A DNA stretch of 23,169 bases from an uncultured beta proteobacterium (GTDB lineage Bacteria > Pseudomonadota > Gammaproteobacteria > Burkholderiales > Burkholderiaceae): positions 1 to 23,169 of the forward strand of contig CAITHY010000127.1 of the NCBI GenBank assembly GCA_903892315.1. The letters run 5' to 3'. The translations under genes and the position numbers were made by a program. Below, one piece after another: positions 1 through 7,258 of this stretch. Position 1 is the stretch's first letter. The number at the start of each line of letters is the position of its first letter. The notes below the pieces were generated by a model. The model did not search any database and was not told where the DNA came from. It saw nothing but the letters and a program-made list of their open reading frames with translations.

Positions 1-3000
1 CGCTACTACCGGTTGTTGTAAGCGTCGTATCAGCACCCAATGTCACAGCACCACTATACGTTTGACTACCAGAGGTGGTAATGGAGCCACCATTGATGGT
101 GGTTGTACCGCCTGTATTGGTGGTAATGCTGGCGGCATAAACAGCGGCACTAAAGGTATTGATACCAGTAGTATTAAGAATTAGCGGACCTAAGCTAGTC
201 ACCCCACCAACCACACCAGTAAAAGTGATATTAGCTGAACCAGCAGAAACGGTTAGCGCATTTGCGCCATTGCTAGCGCCATCCACTGTGGAGGAGAACG
301 AGACTGCACCATTAGTATTGCCCGTAGTGATGATGCTAGCATTACCACTTAATACTAAAGGCGCATTAATCGCTACTGATTTACCAGCGCCTGCATTACC
401 AGTATTGCTGGCCCCGCCAACTGCGCTAATGTTGCCGCTAAGATTAACTGATGTTGCAGTTAAAGAGATACTGCCAGCATCGCCCCCCGTATAACTGTTG
501 TTGTAGTTAAACCAATTATGGTAGTAATTATCATAATATCTTCCAGAATTTACATAGGTAGAATCACCGCCGTCAGTAACGATACCGCCCAAAGACACTG
601 CTCCTGCAACAATAGTGACCGCCCCGCCATCCGCGCCATTACCAGAGCTATTTGAGGCAGCACTCGTATCAATTGACCCTGTAATAGTGACCGCACTAGA
701 GCCAGCTTGAATCACAATAGCGTTACCACTACCGATAATCGAGGCTATAGTAAAACCAGAGCCAGTAAGCGTCGTATCAGCACCCAATGTCACAGCACCA
801 CTATACGTTTGACTACCAGAGGTGGTAATGGAGCCACCATTGATGGTGGTTGTACCAGAGACTGATAAAGCACTTAGGCCCGTTAAGGTATCGCCGATGC
901 CATTACCTAATACTGCATTACCAGATATTGTGAGTTGATGGCTATTACCAACTACTGTTGCATTGGTTGTAATAGTGCTGCCAGTAAGCGTAATATTCGC
1001 CCCTAAATTAATTGTGCCATTGTAAGTTTGACTACCTGCAGTTGTGATGCTGGCATTAAGAATAATGCTTGATCCCGTAAATGTTAAGTTACCCGATCCA
1101 CTTGAGGATATAGTGTTAGAGATTGTTATGGAGTCATATCCTGACGATGCATAGCCACTATTTGTAATAGTATTTGCGCCCGAAAGAGCAGATGATGATG
1201 AAGTTTTTATTTCAACACTCTGAGTCTTTAATGCATTCACAATCTTATTAGCCTGATCACTATTAATTACGTAGTTATAAGGATCCAACAACCACATCCC
1301 TCCTCTACCTGCATTGATGGAGGCGAGCATATTCAGAGTCTGACCTGAGGTTTCTACATAGCCACCGTTGGTGGTGTTGGTCGGATCAGTTTGGGAGGCA
1401 TTGATCACTGAGGCGGCATCAATGCTAGTGAGGATGGAGAACGGGATGGCGTTGGGGGTATTGATATTGGTGGCATCGTTACCGATTTTGATCGTGCCAC
1501 CCTGGGTATAACCCGTTGCTTCTACGGTGGTTGCAATCAGGTTGGTAGTGTTGGTTGCAGCAATGCTGATTTGTCCACCACGGCCGTTAGCGCCATTGGT
1601 TTGGATCAGAGCACTTTGTAAATTGATGTCACCAGTAGTGGTGGTGAGCTTGATGTTGCCGCCGTGGCTAGTGCCGTTGGCTTGGAGCGTGGCGTTATTG
1701 ATTACTTGATCGTTAACGGTTTGGAAGGTAATGGCGCCACCGGGGCCGTTATTACCATTGGCTTGGATCAAAGATCCAGATTGAAGATTGCTAGATGTTG
1801 CTACTGCGGTGATGACACCACCAGTATTACCATTGGCTTGTACTTGCCCTGCTATGGAGAGCTGAGTCGCTTGGAGGTTGAAGTTACCACCAGGGCCGTT
1901 ATTGCCGTTTGCCTGCAATACGGAGTTTGTTTGGGTGATCACTTGCGGGGCGGTGATATTGATATTGCCCCCTACTCCACTGATCTGGGCATTGTCTACT
2001 GGGTTAGGCAGCGTAGTGGCATTAGCGGTAATGGTAGCAGCGCTTTGTGCAGTGACGCTGTTACTTGCAGTAAGCGTAATAGATCCACCAGCGGTATTGG
2101 GGGTTGCTGAGCTAGCGCTGGCCTGGGCTGCGATTTGGCTTGGGGTCTGCGCAGTAAAAGTCAGGCTTGCCATGGGTGCGCTTGGTGTTGATGGCGTGCT
2201 ACTGCTCGCGACATTAATGATGGTGGTTGTCCCACTATTAGATGCTTGGGCTGCATTGGCAATATTCGCATTGAGCACTGCGGCGCTTGGTGCAATTAGA
2301 TTAATGACGTTCACCGCAGGTGACATTGCGTTACTCAACGCAGATACCTTTACTGCATTGGCCGCAACGTTATTGCTCGCCACTGTCGCTGCTACTGCAG
2401 TAGCTGCTTGCGCTGCTTGGGCTTTAGCGGTGGTTTGGGCATTGGTGGTATTTACGTTAGTTGTTGGGGCACTTGGCACTTGGGCAGCGAGTTCTTGTTC
2501 TTTAGTACGTACCGCGGTGGTGTTGGTATTTGTGGTGTTGGTGGTATTGCCACTGTTAGAAGAACCATTGGCACTGACAGTGCCTGAGATGATGATGGCA
2601 CCGCCCGTGACATTAATGGAGCCGCTTTGACCACCGGTAGTCGTCATTGCCCCATTGACAGTGACCGCTTGGGCAGTAGCGGTGATCTGATTAGCGCTGG
2701 TAGTACTACCGCTGGCTAAAGAGAGCTCAGCGGAGTTGAGGATCAAATTGCTCGTAGCGCCGGTGCTAATAGCGCCATTATTGGTAATGGTACCGGTGGC
2801 ATTTAAGGTAAGGTTGCCAGAACCAGAGATGGTGGCATTCGCTGCCACGGTCAGGTTACCGGCCACATCCACAGTGACGTTCGAGGTGGCTAGGGCCGCG
2901 GATAAAGCGGTGGCAGTCGAGGCATCAATCGTTAAATCGGTTGGGTCGAGTAACCACATCCCGGCTTTGCCTTTAGGGGCAGAGATGTTTACTTGGGCCG

Positions 3001-4255
3001 TTTGGGCAATGACGAGCGTGCCAGTAGACGAGGTTTCAACATAACCCCCGTTACCACCCAATAGACCGCCCATGGCTTTGAGGGTGCCGGCAATGGTCGT
3101 TTTAATACTGGACCAAACGTTAATTTGTCCACCATCACCTTGGGAAGTCGATGAGGCATCGATGGTAGCGCTCGTGGCTACGGCAACAGTCTTAGCCAGG
3201 TTCTCGGCTTTGACACCCGTTCGGGTGCCATCGGCATTTTGGGTATAGGTTACGTTTGTGGTGCCAACGTTAATGGTGCCACCATTGACCGACCCCTTGG
3301 CACTGGTTGAGGAGCCATCGGCTAGCGTAATGTCATCGCCTTGCAAGGTAATCTTGCCGCCATTGGCATTGGATCCTTTGCCATTGGCGCTGATCGTGCC
3401 GGACTGAGTGATATTGGACGCAACTAGCTCTATGATGCCCCCGTTATTGACCATGGAGGAGGCCGAGATACGGCCCGTGTTCCGAATGACCGAGCTCATC
3501 AGGTTATTGGCTGCGCCAGCGGCAAGGATGACCATGCCACCATCAACCTTAACTAGGCGCTTATTTTCGATCAGGGCATTGATTGCCGATTCATCTACCT
3601 TGACTGAGATCAGGCCATTGCCTTTGAAGTCTAGAGTGATTTGTTTGCCGGCAGCTAGTGCAACGGTGCCTGAGCCCATTTTGGCAACCAGGTAACCTTC
3701 GTTTCTGACTTCGGGAGCCAAGAGAGCAATGTAGCCATCCGCCGTATTAGTTCTGATCTTGCCTTGGTTGAGGATGGCGCCTGTGCCATCACCTTTGTAG
3801 GTAGCTTTGCCATCCATAAAATCTTTATCAGAGATGTTCATGGTGGTAGCGACAACACCGGCAGCATCGACTTGTGCGCCCTTACCAAAAGTAATGCCAT
3901 TGGGGTTGACTAAAACTACTTGTCCATTAGCTTTAATTGCACCCTCAATGACAGATGGAGAAGAGCCTGTTACGCGGTTCAAAGTGACCGCTGAACTATT
4001 GGGCTGATTAAAGCTAACGGAGGCATCTTTTCCGACGTTAAAACTATCCCAATTGACGACTGCTCTTTGAGTACTTTGAGTGACGGTCGTTTGTAATCCT
4101 GATTGGGTGATGACGGCGGTGCCGGCGACGACTTTTCCGCCACCTGGATTCATGTTCACATTTACGGTTTGCGCATGTGAAAAATTGGCATGCAATAAGC
4201 CCATCAACACGAGCAATAAAAAAATTGCTATGCGTTTAGCGGATTGATTCTGCAA
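1..4255 (-). CDS. Filamentous haemagglutinin-type two-partner-secretion exoprotein (TpsA), N-terminal part; C-terminus beyond window
   Basis: One minus-strand frame stays open from about 4360 down to base 1, giving at least 1,418 residues with no stop. From the chosen TTG at 4255 it starts MQNQSAKRIAIFLLLVLMG and continues to a signal-peptidase site after NFSHA, so mature protein begins QTVNVNMNPGG. An NPNGI motif followed by TFGKGAQVDAAG marks the TPS domain that the outer-membrane TpsB transporter recognises in this family. The rest is low-complexity Gly/Asn/Thr/Ser-rich sequence typical of a right-handed beta-helix. It includes two GGYVETS...GMWLLDP modules (about 2940-3050 and 1280-1370), short QANGNNGPGG-type repeats (1570-1915), an Ala/Thr/Asn-rich stretch (2105-2560) and a Tyr-rich loop (490-566). 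The product is expected to be secreted or surface-bound, likely an adhesin. No in-frame ATG precedes the signal peptide; TTG at 4303 or 4315 is also possible. No tpsB gene is visible here. Confidence 0.88.
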   Translation of the reverse strand, partial: MQNQSAKRIAIFLLLVLMGLLHANFSHAQTVNVNMNPGGGKVVAGTAVITQSGLQTTVTQSTQRAVVNWDSFNVGKDASVSFNQPNSSAVTLNRVTGSSPSVIEGAIKANGQVVLVNPNGITFGKGAQVDAAGVVATTMNISDKDFMDGKATYKGDGTGAILNQGKIRTNTADGYIALLAPEVRNEGYLVAKMGSGTVALAAGKQITLDFKGNGLISVKVDESAINALIENKRLVKVDGGMVILAAGAANNLMSSVIRNTGRISASSMVNNGGIIELVASNITQSGTISANGKGSNANGGKITLQGDDITLADGSSTSAKGSVNGGTINVGTTNVTYTQNADGTRTGVKAENLAKTVAVATSATIDASSTSQGDGGQINVWSSIKTTIAGTLKAMGGLLGGNGGYVETSSTGTLVIAQTAQVNISAPKGKAGMWLLDPTDLTIDASTATALSAALATSNVTVDVAGNLTVAANATISGSGNLTLNATGTITNNGAISTGATSNLILNSAELSLASGSTTSANQITATAQAVTVNGAMTTTGGQSGSINVTGGAIIISGTVSANGSSNSGNTTNTTNTNTTAVRTKEQELAAQVPSAPTTNVNTTNAQTTAKAQAAQAATAVAATVASNNVAANAVKVSALSNAMSPAVNVINLIAPSAAVLNANIANAAQASNSGTTTIINVASSSTPSTPSAPMASLTFTAQTPSQIAAQASASSATPNTAGGSITLTASNSVTAQSAATITANATTLPNPVDNAQISGVGGNINITAPQVITQTNSVLQANGNNGPGGNFNLQATQLSIAGQVQANGNTGGVITAVATSSNLQSGSLIQANGNNGPGGAITFQTVNDQVINNATLQANGTSHGGNIKLTTTTGDINLQSALIQTNGANGRGGQISIAATNTTNLIATTVEATGYTQGGTIKIGNDATNINTPNAIPFSILTSIDAASVINASQTDPTNTTNGGYVETSGQTLNMLASINAGRGGMWLLDPYNYVINSDQANKIVNALKTQSVEIKTSSSSALSGANTITNSGYASSGYDSITISNTISSSGSGNLTFTGSSIILNASITTAGSQTYNGTINLGANITLTGSTITTNATVVGNSHQLTISGNAVLGNGIGDTLTGLSALSVSGTTTINGGSITTSGSQTYSGAVTLGADTTLTGSGFTIASIIGSGNAIVIQAGSSAVTITGSIDTSAASNSSGNGADGGAVTIVAGAVSLGGIVTDGGDSTYVNSGRYYDNYYHNWFNYNNSYTGGDAGSISLTATSVNLSGNISAVGGASNTGNAGAGKSVAINAPLVLSGNASIITTGNTNGAVSFSSTVDGASNGANALTVSAGSANITFTGVVGGVTSLGPLILNTTGINTFSAAVYAASITTNTGGTTTINGGSITTSGSQTYSGAVTLGADTTLTTTGSS
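18..109. repeat. 92-bp perfect direct repeat, copy 1, inside the exoprotein gene
   Basis: This 92-base segment is identical to 765-856. The copies are 747 bp (249 codons) apart, so both are read in the same frame and encode the same beta-helix rungs, TTINGGSITTSGSQTYSG and following residues. Identity at the DNA level suggests recent duplication or gene conversion. A recombination between the copies would delete or add exactly 249 codons without a frameshift. Confidence 0.95.
765..856. repeat. 92-bp perfect direct repeat, copy 2, inside the exoprotein gene
   Basis: This is the second identical copy of the segment at 18-109. A third, diverged relative lies at about 980-1050 and encodes SITTAGSQTYNGTINLG. 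It is alike in protein but not in DNA, so the two perfect copies are younger than the general repeat pattern. Confidence 0.95.
1570..1915 (-). repeat. Tandem QANGNNGPGG-type rungs in the exoprotein
   Basis: Five related units of roughly 20-38 residues recur on the minus strand, each ending in a variant of (L/V)(I/Q)(Q)ANGNNGPGG followed by a hydrophobic beta strand. The variants are QANGNNGPGG (twice), QANGNTGG, QANGTSHGG and QTNGANGRGG. The matching plus-strand DNA is the recurring accattggcttg block. These are ordinary coiled beta-helix repeats of a TpsA protein and do not form a nucleotide repeat array such as CRISPR. Confidence 0.75.
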
Positions 4256-4278
4256 AAGCGAATCTTGGAGAGAATTTT

Positions 4279-4299
4279 TTACAGGGAGCGACCCTGTAA
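4279..4299 (-). promoter_or_regulatory. 8-bp perfect inverted repeat in the leader of the exoprotein gene
   Basis: Read on the minus strand it is TTACAGGG-TCGCT-CCCTGTAA, an 8-bp stem with a 5-base loop. It is followed by an A-run, not a T-run, so it does not look like an intrinsic terminator. It ends 23 bases before the proposed TTG start at 4255. It also lies inside a possible 14-codon ATG leader peptide (4323 down to 4279) whose TAA stop is formed by the last bases of the stem. A role as RNA leader hairpin or operator is inference. Confidence 0.4.
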
Positions 4300-4604
4300 G
4301 CAAATCAAGGTACAAATCAACATTCTTTACATGTAAAACGACAGGTGAAATTTTCGCTTTTTAAGGGGGTTTTCTGTATTCACCCTAGGGGTAATAAAAG
4401 GGTCAAAAAAACCAATAATTTGGATGATTTTTTCCGTATTAAGAAATTTTTTACTCAAAAAAGAAATAGAAGGTTGGAACTCTTAATGCTCAGTAAATTA
4501 AAGGAGAGAGAAAATTTCCTGGCTTTGGAGCTAATTTTGGATGCAGATGACATCGATTTGATGTGATAAATTAGGCACTTAGGAAGACCGTATAAAAGAA
4601 TATT

Positions 4605-4739
4605 TTGTCATCTGTAGTTGTATTAGTAGCTGCATTAGTAGCTGCATTATCTAGTGCGAAAAAATATATTTTTGGGGCTAACGTAGCCATACTTTCTACA
4701 TCTTTTTTTGAAGCAATTAGATGGTTTTATTTTGCTTAA
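4605..4739 (+). CDS. Possible 44-residue hydrophobic peptide, TTG start (uncertain)
   Basis: A short frame from TTG at 4605 to TAA encodes MSSVVVLVAALVAALSSAKK, then a stretch ending EAIRWFYFA. The N-terminal half would form one membrane helix, partly created by the 12-bp tandem repeat that encodes VAAL twice. There is no clear ribosome-binding site close to the start (an AGGAAG lies about 20 bases upstream) and no ATG. It could be a small membrane peptide, a remnant of an older gene, or chance. No family is recognised. Confidence 0.15.
   Translation: MSSVVVLVAALVAALSSAKKYIFGANVAILSTSFFEAIRWFYFA
4614..4649. repeat. 12-bp tandem repeat, three units
   Basis: The unit gtagctgcatta occurs twice exactly (4626-4637 and 4638-4649), preceded by one diverged unit gtagttgtatta at 4614-4625. 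The period is a multiple of three, so copy-number change would keep any reading frame. Confidence 0.85.
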
Positions 4740-4796
4740 ATAGCATTCATTTTTTTCTATATTTTTTATCATTTATCAGTTAAATATTTCACCTGA

Positions 4797-4820
4797 TTTT
4801 AGACGTCAATTTGTCTAAAA
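4797..4820. promoter_or_regulatory. 8-bp inverted repeat in the AT-rich gap
   Basis: TTTTAGAC-N8-GTCTAAAA is perfectly symmetrical with an 8-base spacer, the geometry of an operator for a dimeric regulator. It lies 440 bp upstream of nadA and about 540 bp upstream of the exoprotein start, so its target is unclear. It lacks a G/C-rich stem and a directional T-run, so it is not a convincing terminator. Confidence 0.3.
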
Positions 4821-5261
4821 AACTTCCACAAGTTAGACCTTCATTCTGAGGAATATTTTGTAAATTTTTGGCGGAATGAATCGCAAATTTAATGACTCTT
4901 TTTTGGGTAAAAATTTAATCTATTTTGTTGCTTGTTTTGACTATGAAATGAGGGGTTAATTTTGATCTATTTTTACCTTCATCAATTGAAAATTTTTTGT
5001 TTTTTCATCCTAAATTCTTTTTAACAAGTTGATAAAAATGCTTCACTATTTTTGTAATTTTTAGGCTTTATTTGCAGCAAATTTCTGGGGCATTGTGACC
5101 CTAATATTGAGTTAATTTGGGCAGTCATTTTTAGCCAATCACTCGCTAAATTTCTCGCTACTTTGTCAGACCATTTGCAAGCATTTGGACCTATTGTTCA
5201 TAGTCAGTTTTGGCATTTATCAAACTTCTGATAAAACCTTGGAGACAGGTTAAGATTTCGT

Positions 5262-6389
5262 ATGAATTCAACTGTCAGCACCCCCATTTCCTTTGATTAC
5301 CCCCAGCAAGACTCTGCTGGAGTTACTTGCACCGCCCAAGCTTGGGCAAAAACCCCTCCCCAACTGCATGGCACTGAGAAGGCTGCCGTTATTGCACGCA
5401 TTAAGCAATTATTAGTAGAGAAAGATGCTGCTTTAGTAGCCCACTACTATGTCGATGGGGATATTCAAGATCTTGCTCTGGAGACAGGCGGTTTTGTAGC
5501 TGACTCCTTGGAAATGGCCCGTTTTGGCAAAAATCACCCCGCCAAGAACCTCATTGTTGCTGGCGTGCGTTTCATGGGTGAATCTGCCAAGATACTGAGC
5601 CCTGAAAAGCGCATCTTTATGCCAGATTTAGAGGCTACCTGTTCTCTGGATCTCGGGTGTGACGCTGCTGAGTTTGCCGCTTTTCGCTCTGCTCACCCCG
5701 ATCGTGAAGCAGTGGTGTATGCCAATACCAGTGCGGCAGTGAAGGCGCAGGCCGATTGGATGGTGACGAGCTCCTGCGCTTTGGCCATCGTTCACCAGCT
5801 AAAAGTAGAGGGTCAAAAGATTCTCTGGGCACCCGATCGGCATTTAGGTCGTTACATTCAAGAGCAAACTGGTGCCGATATGCTCCTTTGGAATGGTGCT
5901 TGTATTGTTCATGATGAATTCAAGGCTGTTGAACTGGAGATGCTCAAAGCAGCCCACCCAAATGCCATGATTTTGGTTCACCCTGAATCTCCGCAAGCAG
6001 TCGTTGACCTTGCGGATGTCGTAGGCTCGACCTCCGCCATGATTAAGGCGGTAGTGGAAGGTACAGCTACTGAATATATTGTGGCAACCGATAACGGTAT
6101 CTTGCATCGTATGCGCCAGCTATCCCCTGGCAAGAAACTCATTGAAGCCCCTACTGCTGGCAATAGCGCCACTTGTAAGAGCTGTGCGCACTGCCCTTGG
6201 ATGGCCATGAATGGCTTGCAAGGTATTTTGGATTGCCTAGAAAAGGCCTCTGGCGAGATCTTCATCGAAGAACCTATCCGAGTTAAGGCTTTAGGTTGCA
6301 TTGAGCGCATGCTCGACTTCACCAAGAATCATCCCGACCTGTTGGCTAAAGCCCAACATGGCTTTGTTAAAAATATTGGCGCCGCGTAA
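5262..6389 (+). CDS. nadA: Quinolinate synthase A
   Basis: The 375-residue protein condenses iminoaspartate with dihydroxyacetone phosphate to give quinolinate in de novo NAD synthesis. It is a cytosolic [4Fe-4S] enzyme. The three cluster cysteines correspond to C127 ([11 protein letters not shown]), C214 ([12 protein letters not shown]) and C311 in [13 protein letters not shown] (C305, C308, C311). These sit at a constant +14 offset from the E. coli C113, C200 and C297, so the family assignment is firm. The N-terminal extension ([16 protein letters not shown]) is longer than in E. coli, but [10 protein letters not shown] at 21-30 fits betaproteobacterial NadA. The gene is followed two bases later by nadC, so the two are probably one operon. 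The ribosome-binding site is weak: GGAG at 5241 is about 17 bases from the ATG. Confidence 0.97.
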   Translation: MNSTVSTPISFDYPQQDSAGVTCTAQAWAKTPPQLHGTEKAAVIARIKQLLVEKDAALVAHYYVDGDIQDLALETGGFVADSLEMARFGKNHPAKNLIVAGVRFMGESAKILSPEKRIFMPDLEATCSLDLGCDAAEFAAFRSAHPDREAVVYANTSAAVKAQADWMVTSSCALAIVHQLKVEGQKILWAPDRHLGRYIQEQTGADMLLWNGACIVHDEFKAVELEMLKAAHPNAMILVHPESPQAVVDLADVVGSTSAMIKAVVEGTATEYIVATDNGILHRMRQLSPGKKLIEAPTAGNSATCKSCAHCPWMAMNGLQGILDCLEKASGEIFIEEPIRVKALGCIERMLDFTKNHPDLLAKAQHGFVKNIGAA

Positions 6390-6391
6390 TC

Positions 6392-7246
6392 ATGTTTGAA
6401 TATAACGAAACCTTAGAGCAAGCTCGTCAACGCAATATTCATGATGCATTGATGGAGGATATTGGTACAGGCGATTGGACAGCAAAGCTCGTTCCAAGTA
6501 AGCCTGTGCATGCGCAGCTGATCGTGCGTCAAACAGCTGTTCTTTGTGGGGTGGATTGGTTTGAAGGAACATTGAAGAAGCTCGATGCCAATGCAAAGGT
6601 CACTTGGCATTACATGGAGGGTGACCTTATGAAACCCGATACCAAGGTTTGCGATATTGAGGCTGACTCACAAGCCCTGCTCTCTGCTGAGCGCACCTGT
6701 ATTAATTTTTTACAAACACTTTCTTGGACAGCCAGCATTACACATCAGCACGTGGATGCGATTGCCGGTGCTAGCCCCAACCCCAAAGGCTGCGCGGTCT
6801 TAGATACACGCAAGACCATTCCAGGTTTACGTCAGGCTCAGAAGTATGCAGTGCTAGTAGGTGGCGGGAAGAATCAACGCCTAGCCCTCTGGCACGGCAT
6901 CCTGATTAAAGAGAACCATATTGCTGCGGCTGGTAGCGTTACTGCCGCATTAAAAAATGCACAAGCTCTTAATGCAGGTGTTGATATTCAGATTGAAGTA
7001 GAAAACTTTGCTGAACTTGAAGAGGCGTTAGCTGCAGGCGCTAAGAGCATTTTGATCGATAACTTCAATACCGACCAAATGAAACAAGCTGTTGCTATCA
7101 CTGCTGGTCGAGCATTGCTCGAAGCCTCTGGCGGTATCAACTTAGATCAAATGCGTGCTATTGCAGCTACTGGCGTTGATCGCATTTCTCTTGGTAAATT
7201 AACCAAGGATGTGAACGCAGTTGATTTTTCGATGAGAATTTTATAA
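6392..7246 (+). CDS. nadC: Nicotinate-nucleotide pyrophosphorylase (quinolinate phosphoribosyltransferase)
   Basis: The 284-residue protein converts quinolinate and PRPP to nicotinate mononucleotide, CO2 and pyrophosphate, the step after NadA. Family signatures are ERTCINFLQTLS (100-111), DTRKTIPGLRQAQKYAV (138-154), GGGKNQRL (157-164), LIKENHI (171-177) and the C-terminal EASGGINLDQM and GVDRISLGKLT phosphate-binding region. Arg/Lys in the DTRKT loop and the KENH motif are the expected substrate contacts. Length is normal for the family. The start lies two bases after the nadA stop, which implies cotranscription and perhaps coupled translation. The 3' end faces the TAXI gene with only 12 bases between stop codons, and no terminator hairpin is visible there. 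Confidence 0.97.
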   Translation: MFEYNETLEQARQRNIHDALMEDIGTGDWTAKLVPSKPVHAQLIVRQTAVLCGVDWFEGTLKKLDANAKVTWHYMEGDLMKPDTKVCDIEADSQALLSAERTCINFLQTLSWTASITHQHVDAIAGASPNPKGCAVLDTRKTIPGLRQAQKYAVLVGGGKNQRLALWHGILIKENHIAAAGSVTAALKNAQALNAGVDIQIEVENFAELEEALAAGAKSILIDNFNTDQMKQAVAITAGRALLEASGGINLDQMRAIAATGVDRISLGKLTKDVNAVDFSMRIL

Positions 7247-7258
7247 AAACAGTCTCAA

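Larger units (their letters stand above)
4256..5261. other. AT-rich intergenic region between the exoprotein gene and nadA
   Basis: About 1 kb separates the divergent exoprotein and nadA genes. The part from about 4360 to 5240 is visibly AT-rich with many T and A homopolymers, unlike the genes on either side. It holds the leader hairpin at 4279-4299, a possible small hydrophobic ORF (4605-4739), a 12-bp tandem repeat (4614-4649) and an inverted repeat (4797-4820). For nadA, a weak promoter candidate is TTGCAA (5175) with CATAGT (5199), and a GGAG-type ribosome site lies at 5241, rather far from the start. No convincing protein-coding gene was recognised. The composition suggests either a regulatory leader or remnants of decayed sequence. 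Confidence 0.6.

Noticed and set aside
1570..1915. CRISPR-like regular spacing of accattggcttg blocks
   Set aside because: The blocks are degenerate, within a coding frame, and explained by beta-helix protein repeats; no constant repeat-spacer pattern and no cas genes.
159..4007. Several plus-strand open frames (for example 1878-2630, 250 codons; 1664-2110; 2736-3044)
   Set aside because: They lie opposite the long minus-strand exoprotein frame, have low-complexity Leu/Val/Ala/Pro composition from the antisense of repeats, lack ribosome sites and match no family.
4279..4299. Leader hairpin as an intrinsic terminator
   Set aside because: On the minus strand the stem is followed by A residues and on the plus strand by AAGC, so no T-run follows on either strand.
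4345..4566. 73-codon plus-strand ORF with GTG start in the AT-rich gap
   Set aside because: Lys/Phe-rich composition follows the local AT bias, there is no ribosome site, it overlaps the leader of the exoprotein gene, and no family is recognised.
5635..7246. Minus-strand ORFs opposite nadA and nadC
   Set aside because: They are antisense shadows of well-identified genes with no ribosome sites or family similarity.
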